From Chitinophaga sp. CB10 (GTDB lineage: Bacteria > Bacteroidota > Bacteroidia > Chitinophagales > Chitinophagaceae): a stretch of DNA of 64,000 nt. The notes beneath the pieces are model-generated. The model ran no database searches, was not told where the DNA came from, and worked only from the letters and a program-made list of their open reading frames with translations. The translations under genes and the position numbers were made by a program. The DNA is taken from contig MLAV02000007.1 in NCBI GenBank assembly GCA_001870995.2, positions 124,001 through 188,000 of the forward strand, written 5' to 3'. Of the stretch, positions 33,358 to 43,171 are shown in pieces; the first letter of the stretch is position 1; every line of letters starts with the position of its first letter.

Positions 33358-33612
33358 TTAACAACTCCCCGGCACCGGTATATCATTCACCGCAATCAAC
33401 CTATCCAGCCTGATCACATTCCCCGTACTCATCCGCATATACTCCACTTTTTCATACACATACAAATCTTCAATAACAGCCGTCAGCTCCTGCGGCTGCC
33501 CGTTGTCATCATAATAATCAATCTTGCAGTCAATATGCAAGGTGGCCCAGGCTTCCAGGCGGTCATAGTAATTGCAGTCAATAGGCCGGTACGGTTGAGG
33601 GGAAGCGCTCAT
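33358..33612 (-). CDS. Rof-like Rho-binding antiterminator
   Basis: An 84-residue protein that resembles Rof/YaeO: YRPIDCNYYDRLEAWA matches the family start (Y-x-PI-x-C-x2-YD-x-LE), and the end has GNVIRLDRLIAVN, like the conserved LRLD-I block. Rof inhibits Rho by binding its RNA-binding surface. It has its own gene between Hen1-Pnkp and the GH28 gene. Other small SH3-like folds are possible, but the start motif makes Rof most likely. Confidence 0.75.
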   Translation of the reverse strand: MSASPQPYRPIDCNYYDRLEAWATLHIDCKIDYYDDNGQPQELTAVIEDLYVYEKVEYMRMSTGNVIRLDRLIAVNDIPVPGSC

Positions 33613-33657
33613 AAGTATAATTTTTACGTGATTACAGGTTTCGTATAAGCTTCGGCG

Positions 33658-35211
33658 TTAGTCAGTCGCCACCTGCGAACTGTTCTTCGCATCCAGCAGC
33701 TTCGCCCCGGGAGCCGCAGTAAAACTGATCTTCCCGGCATGCAACCCTTTCACATCCTCCGCAGTAATCACCGCTTTTTCATTCGCCAGGTTAAATTGCA
33801 GTCCTTCCAGCCGGATGGCGGCAGCGTCTTTCAGCACTACGCCTTTTTTCGCCGTAAAGGTACTATTTTCTATGGCGATATTGGTGACCGCCATCTCCGG
33901 TAAACCCCTTACAAATATCGCGGTGTTGGCCCCTTCGCAGGTCAGGTTGCTGAAACGCATATTCCGGAACACCGGCGTGCCTTCATTGAATCCCGGCGCT
34001 ACCTCGCGCTTGCCGTCCGTGGCAAACTTCACGAAATAGTACATATCAAAAAACACCGCCTCCTGGCGAATGTCCTTCATGCTTACATTCCGCACGAAAA
34101 TATTTTCCACCACGCCGCCGCGGCCACGGGTGGATTTAAAACGCAATCCCTTGTCCGTGCCATTGAAAATGCAGTTCTCCACGAAAATATTCCTCGCGCC
34201 GCCGCTCATTTCACTACCGATCACAAAACCGCCATGCCCCTTGTAAATGATGTTATTGCGAATGATGCCGTTTTCCGTAGGCTTGCCCCGCCGGCGGCCC
34301 TCCTCGTCCTTGCCTGACTTGATGCAGATAGCGTCATCGCCCACATCCAGCGTACAGTCCTCCACGATGAAGTTGCGGCACGACTCAATGTCCATCCCGT
34401 CGCCATTCTGCGCGTATTCCGGGTTCTTCGTCTTCACTCCCCTCAGGATCAAATCCTCGCTCAGCAACAGATGTAAACACCAGGCGGGCGAGTTTTGAAA
34501 CACCACTCCCTCCAGCAGTACCCGCTTGCAATTATTCAGTACCACCAGGTTAGGGCGGAGGAAGTCTTTCATCTCCCCAAAAGCCTCCAAAGGCTTACCA
34601 GGGGTAAGCAACATACTTTTATTTTGCGCTTTCGCCTCGCGGAATTGCACGCTGGGATACCATTCCGAGCTGTCCTGGTTATACACGCCCGGCACTTCCA
34701 GCTTGGCCTTCCATTCCGCCGGCGTCATCTGCCATTTGGCGACAGCCCGCCAGGCATCGCCGTTGCCGTCAATGATGCCCGCGCCGGTGATGGCAATGTT
34801 CTCCTGGCCGGTAGCCCATATGGGCGACTGATTCCTGGCCGCGGCACGGCCTTCATAAAACCCTTCCACAATCGGGTACTGGGATTTATCCGTCGTAAAC
34901 ACCAACATGGCCGCCTTCGCCAAATGCAGGTTCACATTGCTTTTCAGCTCCACCGGACCGGTCAGCCACAGGCCTGCCGGCACCAGCACTACGCCGCCTC
35001 CTTTGGCATGGCAGTCGCTGATGGCCTTGTTAATAGCCTGCGTATTCAAAAATACGCCGTCCGCCTTAGCGCCGTAGCGAAGGATGTTGATGGTATCGGC
35101 CTTAAATGAAGTGGTTTTTACTTTGGGCAGGTTGTCCCACGAATACTGTGCGGTCGCCGCCTGCGCCAGCTGAAGGGCGCAGGCCATCGTCAGAAGAGTT
35201 TGTTTGATCAT
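33658..35211 (-). CDS. Secreted polygalacturonase-like glycoside hydrolase, GH28 family
   Basis: A 517-residue parallel beta-helix enzyme with a signal peptide (MIKQTLLTMACALQLAQAAT). Start ATG 35211 because the longer frame adds an implausible N-terminus. GH28 motifs: NGDGMDIESC, DVGDDAICIKSG (catalytic aspartates), GHGGFVIGSEMSGG, and GLRFKSTRGRGG (R-x-K). It hydrolyses galacturonan or related pectin backbones in the periplasm or outside. The catalytic set appears complete. It may work with the GH43 enzyme in pectin use, though they are not clustered. Confidence 0.93.
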   Translation of the reverse strand: MIKQTLLTMACALQLAQAATAQYSWDNLPKVKTTSFKADTINILRYGAKADGVFLNTQAINKAISDCHAKGGGVVLVPAGLWLTGPVELKSNVNLHLAKAAMLVFTTDKSQYPIVEGFYEGRAAARNQSPIWATGQENIAITGAGIIDGNGDAWRAVAKWQMTPAEWKAKLEVPGVYNQDSSEWYPSVQFREAKAQNKSMLLTPGKPLEAFGEMKDFLRPNLVVLNNCKRVLLEGVVFQNSPAWCLHLLLSEDLILRGVKTKNPEYAQNGDGMDIESCRNFIVEDCTLDVGDDAICIKSGKDEEGRRRGKPTENGIIRNNIIYKGHGGFVIGSEMSGGARNIFVENCIFNGTDKGLRFKSTRGRGGVVENIFVRNVSMKDIRQEAVFFDMYYFVKFATDGKREVAPGFNEGTPVFRNMRFSNLTCEGANTAIFVRGLPEMAVTNIAIENSTFTAKKGVVLKDAAAIRLEGLQFNLANEKAVITAEDVKGLHAGKISFTAAPGAKLLDAKNSSQVATD

Positions 35212-35298
35212 TTCTGGAATTAGGTCTGTTCTTAATAACGTGTTATCTAAACTGCCTAAGATATTGCATACATTCCAGAAACTCAAACTTATTGGATA

Positions 35299-36138
35299 TC
35301 AGGTATTGATCACTTCCCCGCCATTGGGGTGCAGCACCTGGCCGGTCATATAACTGGCATCGTCCGATGCCAGGAAAACGAAGCTGGGCGCAACTTCCGC
35401 CGGTTGCCCCGGCCGCTTGAAGGGCGTCTGCTTCCCAAATTCCTTAATTTCCTTATCGTCGAAAGTTGCGGTGATAAGCGGCGTCCAGATGGGGCCAGGC
35501 GCTACTGCATTCACCCGGATGCCTTTCTCCGCAAGGGATAGCGCCAGCGAGCGGGTAAAGGCCACAATCGCGCCTTTGGTGCTGGAATAGTCCAGCAGGT
35601 GATCGCTGCCGCGGTAAGCCGTTACTGACGCGGTGTTTACTATAGCCGCCCCGGGTTTGAAATGCGGCAAGCAGGCCTTCACCATGTAAAACATGGAGTA
35701 GATGTTGGTCCGGAAAGTCTTGTCCAGCTGGTCCTGCGAGATGTCTTCAATCGCGTCCTTCGGAAACTGAATACCGGCGTTATTCACCAATATATCAAGC
35801 TGCCCGAACTGCTTCAGGACCTTCGCGACCGACTGCACGCAGGATTTTTCACTGCTCACATCCATTTTCACCAGCATGGCCGCTTTGCCTTTTGCCGCCA
35901 CCAGTTCCGCTGTTTTTTGCGCGTCTTCCTCTTCCTTGTGATAAAAGATGGCTACTTCCGCGCCTTCCCGCGCAAAATGCACGGCCACAGCGCGACCTAT
36001 ACCGCTGTCCCCACCCGTGATGATGGCCACTTTCCCCGTCAGCTTCTTCACCTGCGAGTCATAAGGCCGCTCGTACACCGGCTGCGGATTCATTTCTTCT
36101 TCCGTATTGGTATGCTTCACCGCTTTTTTCTTAGCCAT
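35299..36138 (-). CDS. Short-chain dehydrogenase/reductase (SDR)
   Basis: A 279-residue classical-type SDR with a 40-residue N-terminal extension (MAKKKAVKHTNTEEE, then YERPYDSQVKKLTGKVAIIT). Cofactor motif GGDSGIGRAVA, NNAGI, catalytic S-Y-K (TASVTAY, DYSSTKGA). Similar to the B. subtilis YhdF/YhxC stress-associated group. Substrate unknown. The start could be the Met at 36138 or 36144. A terminator hairpin from the convergent-side CsbD lies upstream. Confidence 0.92.
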   Translation of the reverse strand: MAKKKAVKHTNTEEEMNPQPVYERPYDSQVKKLTGKVAIITGGDSGIGRAVAVHFAREGAEVAIFYHKEEEDAQKTAELVAAKGKAAMLVKMDVSSEKSCVQSVAKVLKQFGQLDILVNNAGIQFPKDAIEDISQDQLDKTFRTNIYSMFYMVKACLPHFKPGAAIVNTASVTAYRGSDHLLDYSSTKGAIVAFTRSLALSLAEKGIRVNAVAPGPIWTPLITATFDDKEIKEFGKQTPFKRPGQPAEVAPSFVFLASDDASYMTGQVLHPNGGEVINT

Positions 36139-36159
36139 GGTCAAAGGTTTTAAAGAAAT

Positions 36160-36196
36160 GCTGTATCAAAAGAAATCAGCTTCCTTTTGATACAGC
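36160..36196 (-). terminator. Terminator after the CsbD gene
   Basis: GCTGTATCAAAAG and CTTTTGATACAGC form a perfect 13-bp stem with an 11-base loop, followed on the minus strand by ATTTCTTTAAAA. It lies 9 bp past the CsbD stop and upstream of the SDR start. Confidence 0.9.
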
Positions 36197-36205
36197 TTTC
36201 TGTTA

Positions 36206-36410
36206 CTACAATTTATCAATCCAGGATTTCAGGGCTTCTTTCGTCTGCCCGGTTTTCTGCTGAATGCGTCCCAGCAATTCATCTTCCTTGCCTTCTTCAT
36301 AAAGCAGATCATCGTCTGTCAGGTCCGCATACTGCTGCTTGATCTTACCTTTCAGCTCGTTCCAGTTACCCTTTAATTTCAGGTTAAAACTGCTTGTTTG
36401 ATTTTCCATA
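36206..36410 (-). CDS. CsbD-family stress protein
   Basis: A 67-residue hydrophilic protein with the CsbD signature: LKGNWNELKGKIKQQYADLT, DDDLLYEEGKEDELLGRIQQ, and TGQTKEALKSWI. Family members are abundant general-stress proteins of unknown mechanism. Start ATG 36410; the longer frame upstream lacks family similarity. Sits next to an SDR of the general-stress type. Confidence 0.92.
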
Positions 36411-36595
36411 GCTTTTGTTTTTTTTGGGTGAGAGATATAAGTACGCAAACAAAATCCGGTCCAGGCCGTACTACGCCGGTTCGGGGCGAAAATCGGGGAA
36501 CAGCCTGGACACCTGAGGGAAAAAGGCCGCATAAAACCCGTGGGAATAATGCCGCAGATGGGGAAGATTTATCCGGCGCAATGGCCGGCAGCCGA

Positions 36596-38188
36596 CTAAA
36601 AAGTAGCAGCCGCCGGTTGTTTGGCCTTAACGTTAATGATCGTACGATTTATAAACGGCGCCATAATAATCACCAGCATAATCACCAGTATCAGTATAGC
36701 TACCAGCGCATAATAATCCATCGCATATTTCAGGAACGCCTGTTTTTGCACGGCCCTGCTCAGCAATCCCGTGGCCGCTTTGGCCGCCTGATCCGCCGGA
36801 ATGCCGCGGGATTGCAAGGCTGCCTGGTAGGTGTGTAAGCGCGACTGCAACCCCGGTTCTACCGAAGTAATGGTATCGCTCATACGCGTGCCATGTATCT
36901 TCGCATAATACAAACTAAAGAAGTTAATCAACGCCGTACTGGCGCTAAAAAAGGTAAAGCGTACAAACACGCCTATCGCCGCGGCGGACTGGCTCAGCTC
37001 AAACGGTACGGAGGATATGGTAAACAGCACGATCGGCGCCATCAGCAGCCCCGCTCCCGCTCCCTGCACGATCAGCGGAATGATGAACGTCACGGCATCC
37101 GCTTCCGTCGCAAAATGAAAATACATCCAGGTATGAAAGCCGAACATCAGCGAAAAGCCCGCCAGCCATATCAGCTGCGTTGGCCGCTTTTTCACTATCC
37201 ACCGCGCAGCCATCAGGCTGCCGATGATCACGCCCACGATGTTATAAATAAACAGCTCATAAATATGAATAGGGTCCATGCCCAGCACGACGGAGAAATA
37301 ACTGGTCGTAACGGAAAACGCGCCCCTTACCAGGTACAGCAAACCCACCAGCACAGCGCCGAAAATAAAATTCCGGTACCGGAACACCTGCATATTGATC
37401 AGTGGCCTTTTGCGGAATATTTGCCGCAGCACAAACACGATGCCCAAACCCAGCACGGCCAGCAGGCTCCGGAAAATCGCCGGATCGCTCATCCAATAAT
37501 ACTGCTGCCCGTAAATCAGCACATACGCCAAACAGATCAGCAACGGCGCATACAGCACAAAGCTGCCCCAGTCCAGCTGGTACAGCGGCATCCTCCTCAC
37601 CAGGTGAATACGGTTCATCAGGAGCAGTAATAATACCGCTCCCGGAATGAACGTATAGATCATCACTTTATAAAGTACATTGTACTCATAATTGTCAATG
37701 ATGGGGGCGGTTACTAGTGAGGTAAAAGAAGAAGCACATAAGATAAGGCCATAGAAAAACGTATAGCCTATCTCCCGGGAATGTTCGCTCTTCAGCTGAG
37801 CAAACAATAAAGTCAAACAAATACTGGTAACGCCGCAGTTAACGGTCCCCTGTAAAAATCGGCAGATGTATAGTATAGGCAGCTCCCGCGTATTGTACAC
37901 GAAGTAGGTGATGATCACCTGCAAAACAATACAGAGCAGAAAATATTCCTTGGTGGAAATGCGGCTGAAGAAACGCCGTTCCAGCGGCGTAAACGCAGCG
38001 ATCGCCGCATAATATACCAGCATGGAAAACTGGATATCCGCCGGCTCTACGCCGTAGAAACCCGTGGCAGCGCTAACGTTGGCAGTAGACAAGGCAAACA
38101 GCATCACTGTCGGCAACATCACCAGCACAATCGTCAACCGGCTTAACCATTGCGGCACCCAGCTTCTGAATATCGGTAATTTGGCCAT
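36596..38188 (-). CDS. MFS drug-efflux transporter, EmrB/DHA2-like (14 TM)
   Basis: A 530-residue inner-membrane protein with about 14 hydrophobic segments, typical of the DHA2 branch. The N-terminus WLSRLTIVLVMLPTVMLFAL and the C-terminal DYYALVAILILVIMLVIIM fit. Motifs are weaker than in E. coli EmrB, as usual in this phylum. It follows the HlyD-like gene by 3 bases, the third gene of a tripartite efflux operon. Exports hydrophobic or anionic compounds; substrate unknown. Confidence 0.88.
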   Translation of the reverse strand: MAKLPIFRSWVPQWLSRLTIVLVMLPTVMLFALSTANVSAATGFYGVEPADIQFSMLVYYAAIAAFTPLERRFFSRISTKEYFLLCIVLQVIITYFVYNTRELPILYICRFLQGTVNCGVTSICLTLLFAQLKSEHSREIGYTFFYGLILCASSFTSLVTAPIIDNYEYNVLYKVMIYTFIPGAVLLLLLMNRIHLVRRMPLYQLDWGSFVLYAPLLICLAYVLIYGQQYYWMSDPAIFRSLLAVLGLGIVFVLRQIFRKRPLINMQVFRYRNFIFGAVLVGLLYLVRGAFSVTTSYFSVVLGMDPIHIYELFIYNIVGVIIGSLMAARWIVKKRPTQLIWLAGFSLMFGFHTWMYFHFATEADAVTFIIPLIVQGAGAGLLMAPIVLFTISSVPFELSQSAAAIGVFVRFTFFSASTALINFFSLYYAKIHGTRMSDTITSVEPGLQSRLHTYQAALQSRGIPADQAAKAATGLLSRAVQKQAFLKYAMDYYALVAILILVIMLVIIMAPFINRTIINVKAKQPAAATF

Positions 38189-38191
38189 AAA

Positions 38192-39268
38192 TTAATTCCT
38201 CTCTTTTTTGACGGCAACGATGGCGCTCATGCCGGCAGACAAGTCTTTCAATTCTTCCGGTTTGCCTTCCAACCGGATGCGCACCGGTATGCGCTGGGCA
38301 ATTTTCACGAAGTTGCCGGTAGCGTTGTCCGGCGGCAGGATGGAGAATTTGCTGCCCGTAGCGCCGGATAAGGACTCAATAATTCCTGTATAGGTCTTTC
38401 CCGGGAACGCATCTATAGTGATATGGGCGCGCTCCCCCACTTTCATATGGCGTATCTGCGTTTCTTTATAGTTAGCCACTACCCACTTGCCAGCCTCACG
38501 GTCTACAATAAACGCCAGCGTCTGGCCCGCCTGCACCAGCTGTTTTGGCTGTATGGTCCTGCGTCCCATCTTGCCGTCGTACGGCGCGAGGATAACCGTG
38601 TAGGACACGGTAAGGTCGTTGCGGGTCACCACTGCCTCTCTCCGCTTAATCTCCGCTTCCAGCGCCTGTAACTGCACTTTCGCATCGTCTATTCGGCCGA
38701 GGGAAGCCTGGTAAGCGTTTTGCGCCGCTTTATAGTCGGACCGGGCCACTTCCAGCGCGGCCTGCACCCTGTCCAGCTGCTGTTTCGTGGCGGATTCCAC
38801 ATCATACAGCTTTTTATACCGGTCGTATTCCTGCTCCTGGTTCACCAGTTTGGCTTTTGCAGCGGCAATCTGGGATTCGTACACTTTCGAACTCTGCGCC
38901 GTAGTACGCACATTGCTTTGTATCACGGCAATCTGTGCGCGGGCGTTCAGCAGCGCCGCTTCCGCTTCCTGTTGCGCCGCGGCATATTCGCTGTTATCGA
39001 TGATGACCAGCGTATCCCCCTTCTTCACGTCCTGGTTTTCTTCGTAGCGTATCTCCTCCACATAACCGGTCACTTTCGCTACCACGGGGTTGATGTATTC
39101 ATCTACCTGCGCATCGTTGGTTTCTTCAAACCTAGCCTGATGGATGAGGGTACGTATGCCCCAGATGGCCAGGCAAACCACTACAATTAACGCCACCACG
39201 GTGGTGACGCGGGAAATAATTTTGTCCGTTCTGTTAGTACCGGCGTTCGTGTTAGATGTCTTGTTCAT
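38192..39268 (-). CDS. Periplasmic adaptor (membrane fusion protein), EmrA/HlyD-like
   Basis: A 358-residue protein: one N-terminal TM (TTVVALIVVVCLAIWGIRTL), split lipoyl domain (INPVVAKVTGYVEEIRYEEN and DLTVSYTVILAPYDGKMGRR), and a long coiled coil (~90-200) with QAEAEAALLNARAQIAVIQS and TKQQLDRVQAALEVARSDYK. Barrel domain at the C-terminus. It connects the MFS pump to the TolC-like channel. Small gaps (3-4 bases) on both sides indicate an operon. Confidence 0.93.
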   Translation of the reverse strand: MNKTSNTNAGTNRTDKIISRVTTVVALIVVVCLAIWGIRTLIHQARFEETNDAQVDEYINPVVAKVTGYVEEIRYEENQDVKKGDTLVIIDNSEYAAAQQEAEAALLNARAQIAVIQSNVRTTAQSSKVYESQIAAAKAKLVNQEQEYDRYKKLYDVESATKQQLDRVQAALEVARSDYKAAQNAYQASLGRIDDAKVQLQALEAEIKRREAVVTRNDLTVSYTVILAPYDGKMGRRTIQPKQLVQAGQTLAFIVDREAGKWVVANYKETQIRHMKVGERAHITIDAFPGKTYTGIIESLSGATGSKFSILPPDNATGNFVKIAQRIPVRIRLEGKPEELKDLSAGMSAIVAVKKERN

Positions 39269-39272
39269 ATAA

Positions 39273-40610
39273 TTATAGGTTGCCTGTTGCTTTCAATAAT
39301 TGATAGTATTGCAATTGTGCGGTCGCTTCCGCAGTAGTGAGATCAAAGCGGGATTGCAGCAGCTGCGTTTCCGCATCCAGCAGGTCTGTCAGTAAGGACA
39401 GCTGGTTGAAGTAGGTATTATTGACGATCCTGAAATTTTCTTTCGCCTGCGCGATATTCTCCTTTGCCACCTGTATGCGCGTCAAAGCCTCAGTGTACCG
39501 CAGGTACGCGGCATTCACTTCTTCCCTCACCCGGTCCTTTGTGTCCGCATGTTCTATTTCCTGGCGCTCCAGGTTAATTTTCGCTTCCGCTTTCCGGTGC
39601 TTGTTCGTGTAGAGTTGCGAAATCGGCAGGGAAGCCTTGATGCCGGCCATTCCCAGCCCGTACAGGTTGAACGAATATGGATACATGAGTATCTGCGGAT
39701 AGGAGTAACCGTACTCGGCAAACAGGCCTACCTTCGGCAGGATGTTCGCTTTGGCCTGTTCGAGCTTTAATTCGCTGAGCCTTGTTTCCTTTTCGGAAAT
39801 TTTAAACTCATAGGAATGGGCGTAAGCATCGTTTAAATATTCTTCGTACGTGCGTTGCTGTGATACAGGATTCAGCGTGTCCATGGCGATATGAATGATT
39901 TGATCATCCGGCTCTCCCATCATGATGTTGAGGCGTTGCATCGCAATTTTGAGGTTGTTTCTTATTTCCAGCAGCGTCATTTTTTGTTTGGAAAGACGTA
40001 ATTCCGCTCTGAGAACATCGCTCTTTAACACGACTCCGTTCTGCTGCAAATGCCGGATTTCTACAAGCTCCCGCTCACGCTCTGCGATATCCTGTAACAT
40101 CACCTGTTCGTATTGGGTGTTGCGGTAAATATCCAGGTAGTACGCGGCAGCTTTGTACTTCAGTTCCTGCTCGGTAAGGTTTTTCTGTTCAGCAGCCAGT
40201 TCCGCCTCGGTTTCGGCCGCATGTATCTCACGGTTGATCTTTCCGCCGTTGTATAAATTCAGAAAAGCTTCCCCGGAAATTTTATAGGTTCCCTTCTTTT
40301 CAATAGGAATCTGCGTTGGTGCGTGCAGGATACCATCCTCATACAGCGCAAAGTTGGAGAAGCGGGCATACATACCGTCGCCCTTCACTTCCGGCAGGCG
40401 CTCGGTCCGGGCGTTCTTTACACGTTCCCGCGCGCTCTCCACGCTCAGCTGCTTCATTTGCAACTGCTTGTTGTATGCGGATGTTTTTTGCCAAACTGCA
40501 GTGAGGGTCAGGGTGTTCTTTTGTTCAGGGTCCTGGCTGAAGGCCTTTATGCTGACGGATAGCGAGATTAGCAACACTGCCGCCAGCATCTTATTACTGA
40601 TTGTAAACAT
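39273..40610 (-). CDS. TolC-family outer-membrane efflux protein
   Basis: A 445-residue protein with a signal peptide and two long helical hairpins typical of TolC: SVESARERVKNARTERLPEV, then alternating coiled-coil segments such as AETEAELAAEQKNLTEQELK and DRVREEVNAAYLRYTEALTR. First gene of the efflux operon. I use the Met at 40610; the Met at 40592 directly before LAAVLLISLS is also possible. Divergent from the AraC regulator 86 bp away. Confidence 0.92.
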   Translation of the reverse strand: MFTISNKMLAAVLLISLSVSIKAFSQDPEQKNTLTLTAVWQKTSAYNKQLQMKQLSVESARERVKNARTERLPEVKGDGMYARFSNFALYEDGILHAPTQIPIEKKGTYKISGEAFLNLYNGGKINREIHAAETEAELAAEQKNLTEQELKYKAAAYYLDIYRNTQYEQVMLQDIAERERELVEIRHLQQNGVVLKSDVLRAELRLSKQKMTLLEIRNNLKIAMQRLNIMMGEPDDQIIHIAMDTLNPVSQQRTYEEYLNDAYAHSYEFKISEKETRLSELKLEQAKANILPKVGLFAEYGYSYPQILMYPYSFNLYGLGMAGIKASLPISQLYTNKHRKAEAKINLERQEIEHADTKDRVREEVNAAYLRYTEALTRIQVAKENIAQAKENFRIVNNTYFNQLSLLTDLLDAETQLLQSRFDLTTAEATAQLQYYQLLKATGNL

Positions 40611-40696
40611 ATTAATCACAATGAAGGTGCAAAGTTCCATCCAGTTTGTAAATTATTTTTGCTATAAATTGCCATATAATTGTTAGATCCGGTCAA

Positions 40697-41518
40697 ATGG
40701 AAAAAATTGACTATAACCAGATATTATTGGATACCGACGAGGTCCCTCAGTCGGCCTATATATGGCATATGAAAACCGAACATCACTTCCCTTTTCATAA
40801 GCATAACAAAGGACAGTTAACGTATGTTGAAGGCGGAGCTGCATTTTTATACACCCGGGAAAAGACCTACTTCCTGCCCGCCAGGCATTACATGTGGGTG
40901 CCGGCCGGCGTAGAGCATTACTTTGCGCACCGCTATCCGGCCAACTATGTGCGGTCTATTTATTTCTTCACGGAAAAGGAGGACGCCGGTGAACCGTTCT
41001 ACAGCACAACGGGTATCTATCCCGTTTCCAACCTCCTGCTGGAAATGCTGCTGTTCACTTCCCGCTGGGAAGGTAATATCCTGCCCGGCTCCAAACCGTT
41101 TACGTTCATCAAGGCCATGAAATACCTGCTGCCGGAGATCAGCACCAGCCCCCTGCCAATTACCCTTCCAACCAGCGATAACCCGCGTATGCGGCCGATT
41201 CTGCGGTTTATCAATGAGAACCTGGCAGAGCCCCTGACCATGGAAACGGTCTGCGCTAAATTCAACACCAGCGAACGTACCCTCACCAGGCTCTTCAGGG
41301 CTACGATGGATATCTCTTTCTTCCAGTACCTGAAAATCGCCCGTATGTCCCGCGCAATGGGCTACCTGATGGAAACGGATAAGACCATCAGCGAAATAGC
41401 CTGGGATACCGGCTACAACAGCGTGTCCGCCTTCAGCAACACCTTCTTCAAACTAACGGGCAAGCGCCCTTCGGATTACCAGCATCTCAACAAAACGCCG
41501 CCCCCGGAAGAAGATTAG
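40697..41518 (+). CDS. AraC-family regulator of the efflux operon
   Basis: A 273-residue protein: N-terminal cupin (KTEHHFPFHKHNKGQLTYVE, then YFLPARHYMWVPAGVEHYF with metal-like histidines) and C-terminal AraC DNA-binding domain (FNTSERTLTRLFRATMDISF, then TISEIAWDTGYNSVSAFSNT). Located back to back with the TolC-EmrA-EmrB-like operon, so it probably senses a pump substrate and activates or represses the pump. Downstream GC-rich hairpin 41519-41540 lacks a T-run. Confidence 0.92.
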   Translation: MEKIDYNQILLDTDEVPQSAYIWHMKTEHHFPFHKHNKGQLTYVEGGAAFLYTREKTYFLPARHYMWVPAGVEHYFAHRYPANYVRSIYFFTEKEDAGEPFYSTTGIYPVSNLLLEMLLFTSRWEGNILPGSKPFTFIKAMKYLLPEISTSPLPITLPTSDNPRMRPILRFINENLAEPLTMETVCAKFNTSERTLTRLFRATMDISFFQYLKIARMSRAMGYLMETDKTISEIAWDTGYNSVSAFSNTFFKLTGKRPSDYQHLNKTPPPEED

Positions 41519-41631
41519 CGGCGGCGCATCACAGCCGCCGGAAGTACTGCCGTATAACCATCCCCGTAAAAACTGTTGCATATCTGGGGTATTTAAACCA
41601 TCTTACCGGCCAATCAAGATCTAAACACAAT

Positions 41632-43167
41632 ATGAACTCAATGAAAAAACAGCTGCTGCTACCGGCGCTGCTGGCCGGTCTTGTCCTGCCTGCTGCGGCG
41701 CAGCAGAAGGCGCCCTCCCAAACAACGCCCACCAGGCCCGAGGCCAAAACATCGTTTTCCCTCAGTCCGGACACGACCATCGCCAGCACCCACGAAGTAA
41801 CTATCAAAGGCCAGCGTATTCCCTACAAAACGATCGCCGGCACGCAACCCGTGTGGGACGAGAGCGGCAAAGTACTGGCCGGCATATTCTACACCTACTA
41901 TGAGCGTACGGACGTGAAGGATAAATCCACCCGGCCCCTCGTCATCTCCTTCAACGGCGGCCCAGGCACGCCCTCCGTCTGGATGCAGATCGCCTATACC
42001 GGCCCCCGCCTCCTCAACATCGATGACGAAGGCTACCCCGTACAACCCTATGGCATACACGAAAACAACCAGTCCATCCTCGATGTGGCAGATATCCTGT
42101 ATATCGATCCGGCCAATACCGGGTTTAGCCGCCTCGCCTCCAAGGACGTACCCCGTGATAAATTCTTTGGCGTTAACGCGGATATCCGATATCTCGCCGA
42201 GTGGATCAATACCTTTGTGTCGCGCCACAACCGCTGGGCCTCTCCGAAATACCTGATCGGAGAAAGCTACGGTACTACCAGGGTATCAGGCCTGGCGCTG
42301 GAATTACAGAACTCCCAATGGATGTACCTCAACGGCGTCATTCTCGTCTCTCCTACAGAACTGGGCATAAACCGGAACGGACCGGTGGATGCCGCTTTGC
42401 GGCTCCCTTACTATGCAGCCACCGCCTGGTATCATAAGGCCCTCGCGGCGGACCTGCAGCAAAAGGACCTCACGGCATTCCTCCCGGAAGTGGAAGACTT
42501 CACGATTAAGGAACTACTGCCCGCTATCAGCCAGGGCGGCTTCCTGGACGACGCGCAGCGCCGGCAGATAGCCGCTAAAATGGCCCGTTACTCCGGCCTC
42601 TCCGAACAGGTGATCCTGCAGCATAACCTGGACGTGCCTACGAACTTCTTCTGGAAAGAGCTGCTGCGGGATAAAGGATTTACCGTAGGTAGACTGGATA
42701 GCAGGTACAAGGGGATAGACCGCGAGCTCGCTGGCGACAGCCCGGATTACAACGCTGAACTGACCAGCTGGTTGCACGCCTTCACCCCTGCCATCAACAT
42801 CTATCTCCGCGAGGAATTGGGCGTAAAAACTGATTTGAAATACATGATGTTCGGCCCCGTGCATCCATGGGACCGCGGCAATGACAATACCGGGGAAAAC
42901 CTGCGCCAGGCGATGGCACAGAACCCCTACCTCCATGTCATGATCCAATCCGGTTATTACGATGGCGCCTGCGATTACTTCAATGCCAAGTATAGCATGT
43001 GGCAGCTGGATCCCGGCGGCAGGCTGAAGGACAGGCTGTCCTGGAAGGGTTACCGCAGCGGCCATATGATGTACCTGAGGAAAGATGACCTGGCTACGGG
43101 AAATGAGGATATACGGAATTTTATAAAGGCATCCTTGCCAAAAGCCGGTCAACCGGCGAAATACTAA
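41632..43167 (+). CDS. Secreted S10-family (serine carboxypeptidase-like) peptidase
   Basis: A 511-residue protein with a signal peptide (to AAAQQ). It has the S10 oxyanion block SFNGGPGTPSVWMQ, nucleophile in GESYGTTR, and C-terminal Asp (GYYDGACDYFN) and His (GYRSGHMMYL). These bacterial S10-like proteins remove C-terminal residues in the periplasm; substrate not shown. The start at 41632 or at the Met 41641 are both possible. Strong bidirectional terminator follows. Confidence 0.92.
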   Translation: MNSMKKQLLLPALLAGLVLPAAAQQKAPSQTTPTRPEAKTSFSLSPDTTIASTHEVTIKGQRIPYKTIAGTQPVWDESGKVLAGIFYTYYERTDVKDKSTRPLVISFNGGPGTPSVWMQIAYTGPRLLNIDDEGYPVQPYGIHENNQSILDVADILYIDPANTGFSRLASKDVPRDKFFGVNADIRYLAEWINTFVSRHNRWASPKYLIGESYGTTRVSGLALELQNSQWMYLNGVILVSPTELGINRNGPVDAALRLPYYAATAWYHKALAADLQQKDLTAFLPEVEDFTIKELLPAISQGGFLDDAQRRQIAAKMARYSGLSEQVILQHNLDVPTNFFWKELLRDKGFTVGRLDSRYKGIDRELAGDSPDYNAELTSWLHAFTPAINIYLREELGVKTDLKYMMFGPVHPWDRGNDNTGENLRQAMAQNPYLHVMIQSGYYDGACDYFNAKYSMWQLDPGGRLKDRLSWKGYRSGHMMYLRKDDLATGNEDIRNFIKASLPKAGQPAKY

Positions 43168-43171
43168 AAGC

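Noticed and set aside
41519..41540. GC-rich hairpin after the second AraC gene
   Set aside because: CGGCGGC/GCCGCCG stem without a T-run; not supported as a terminator.
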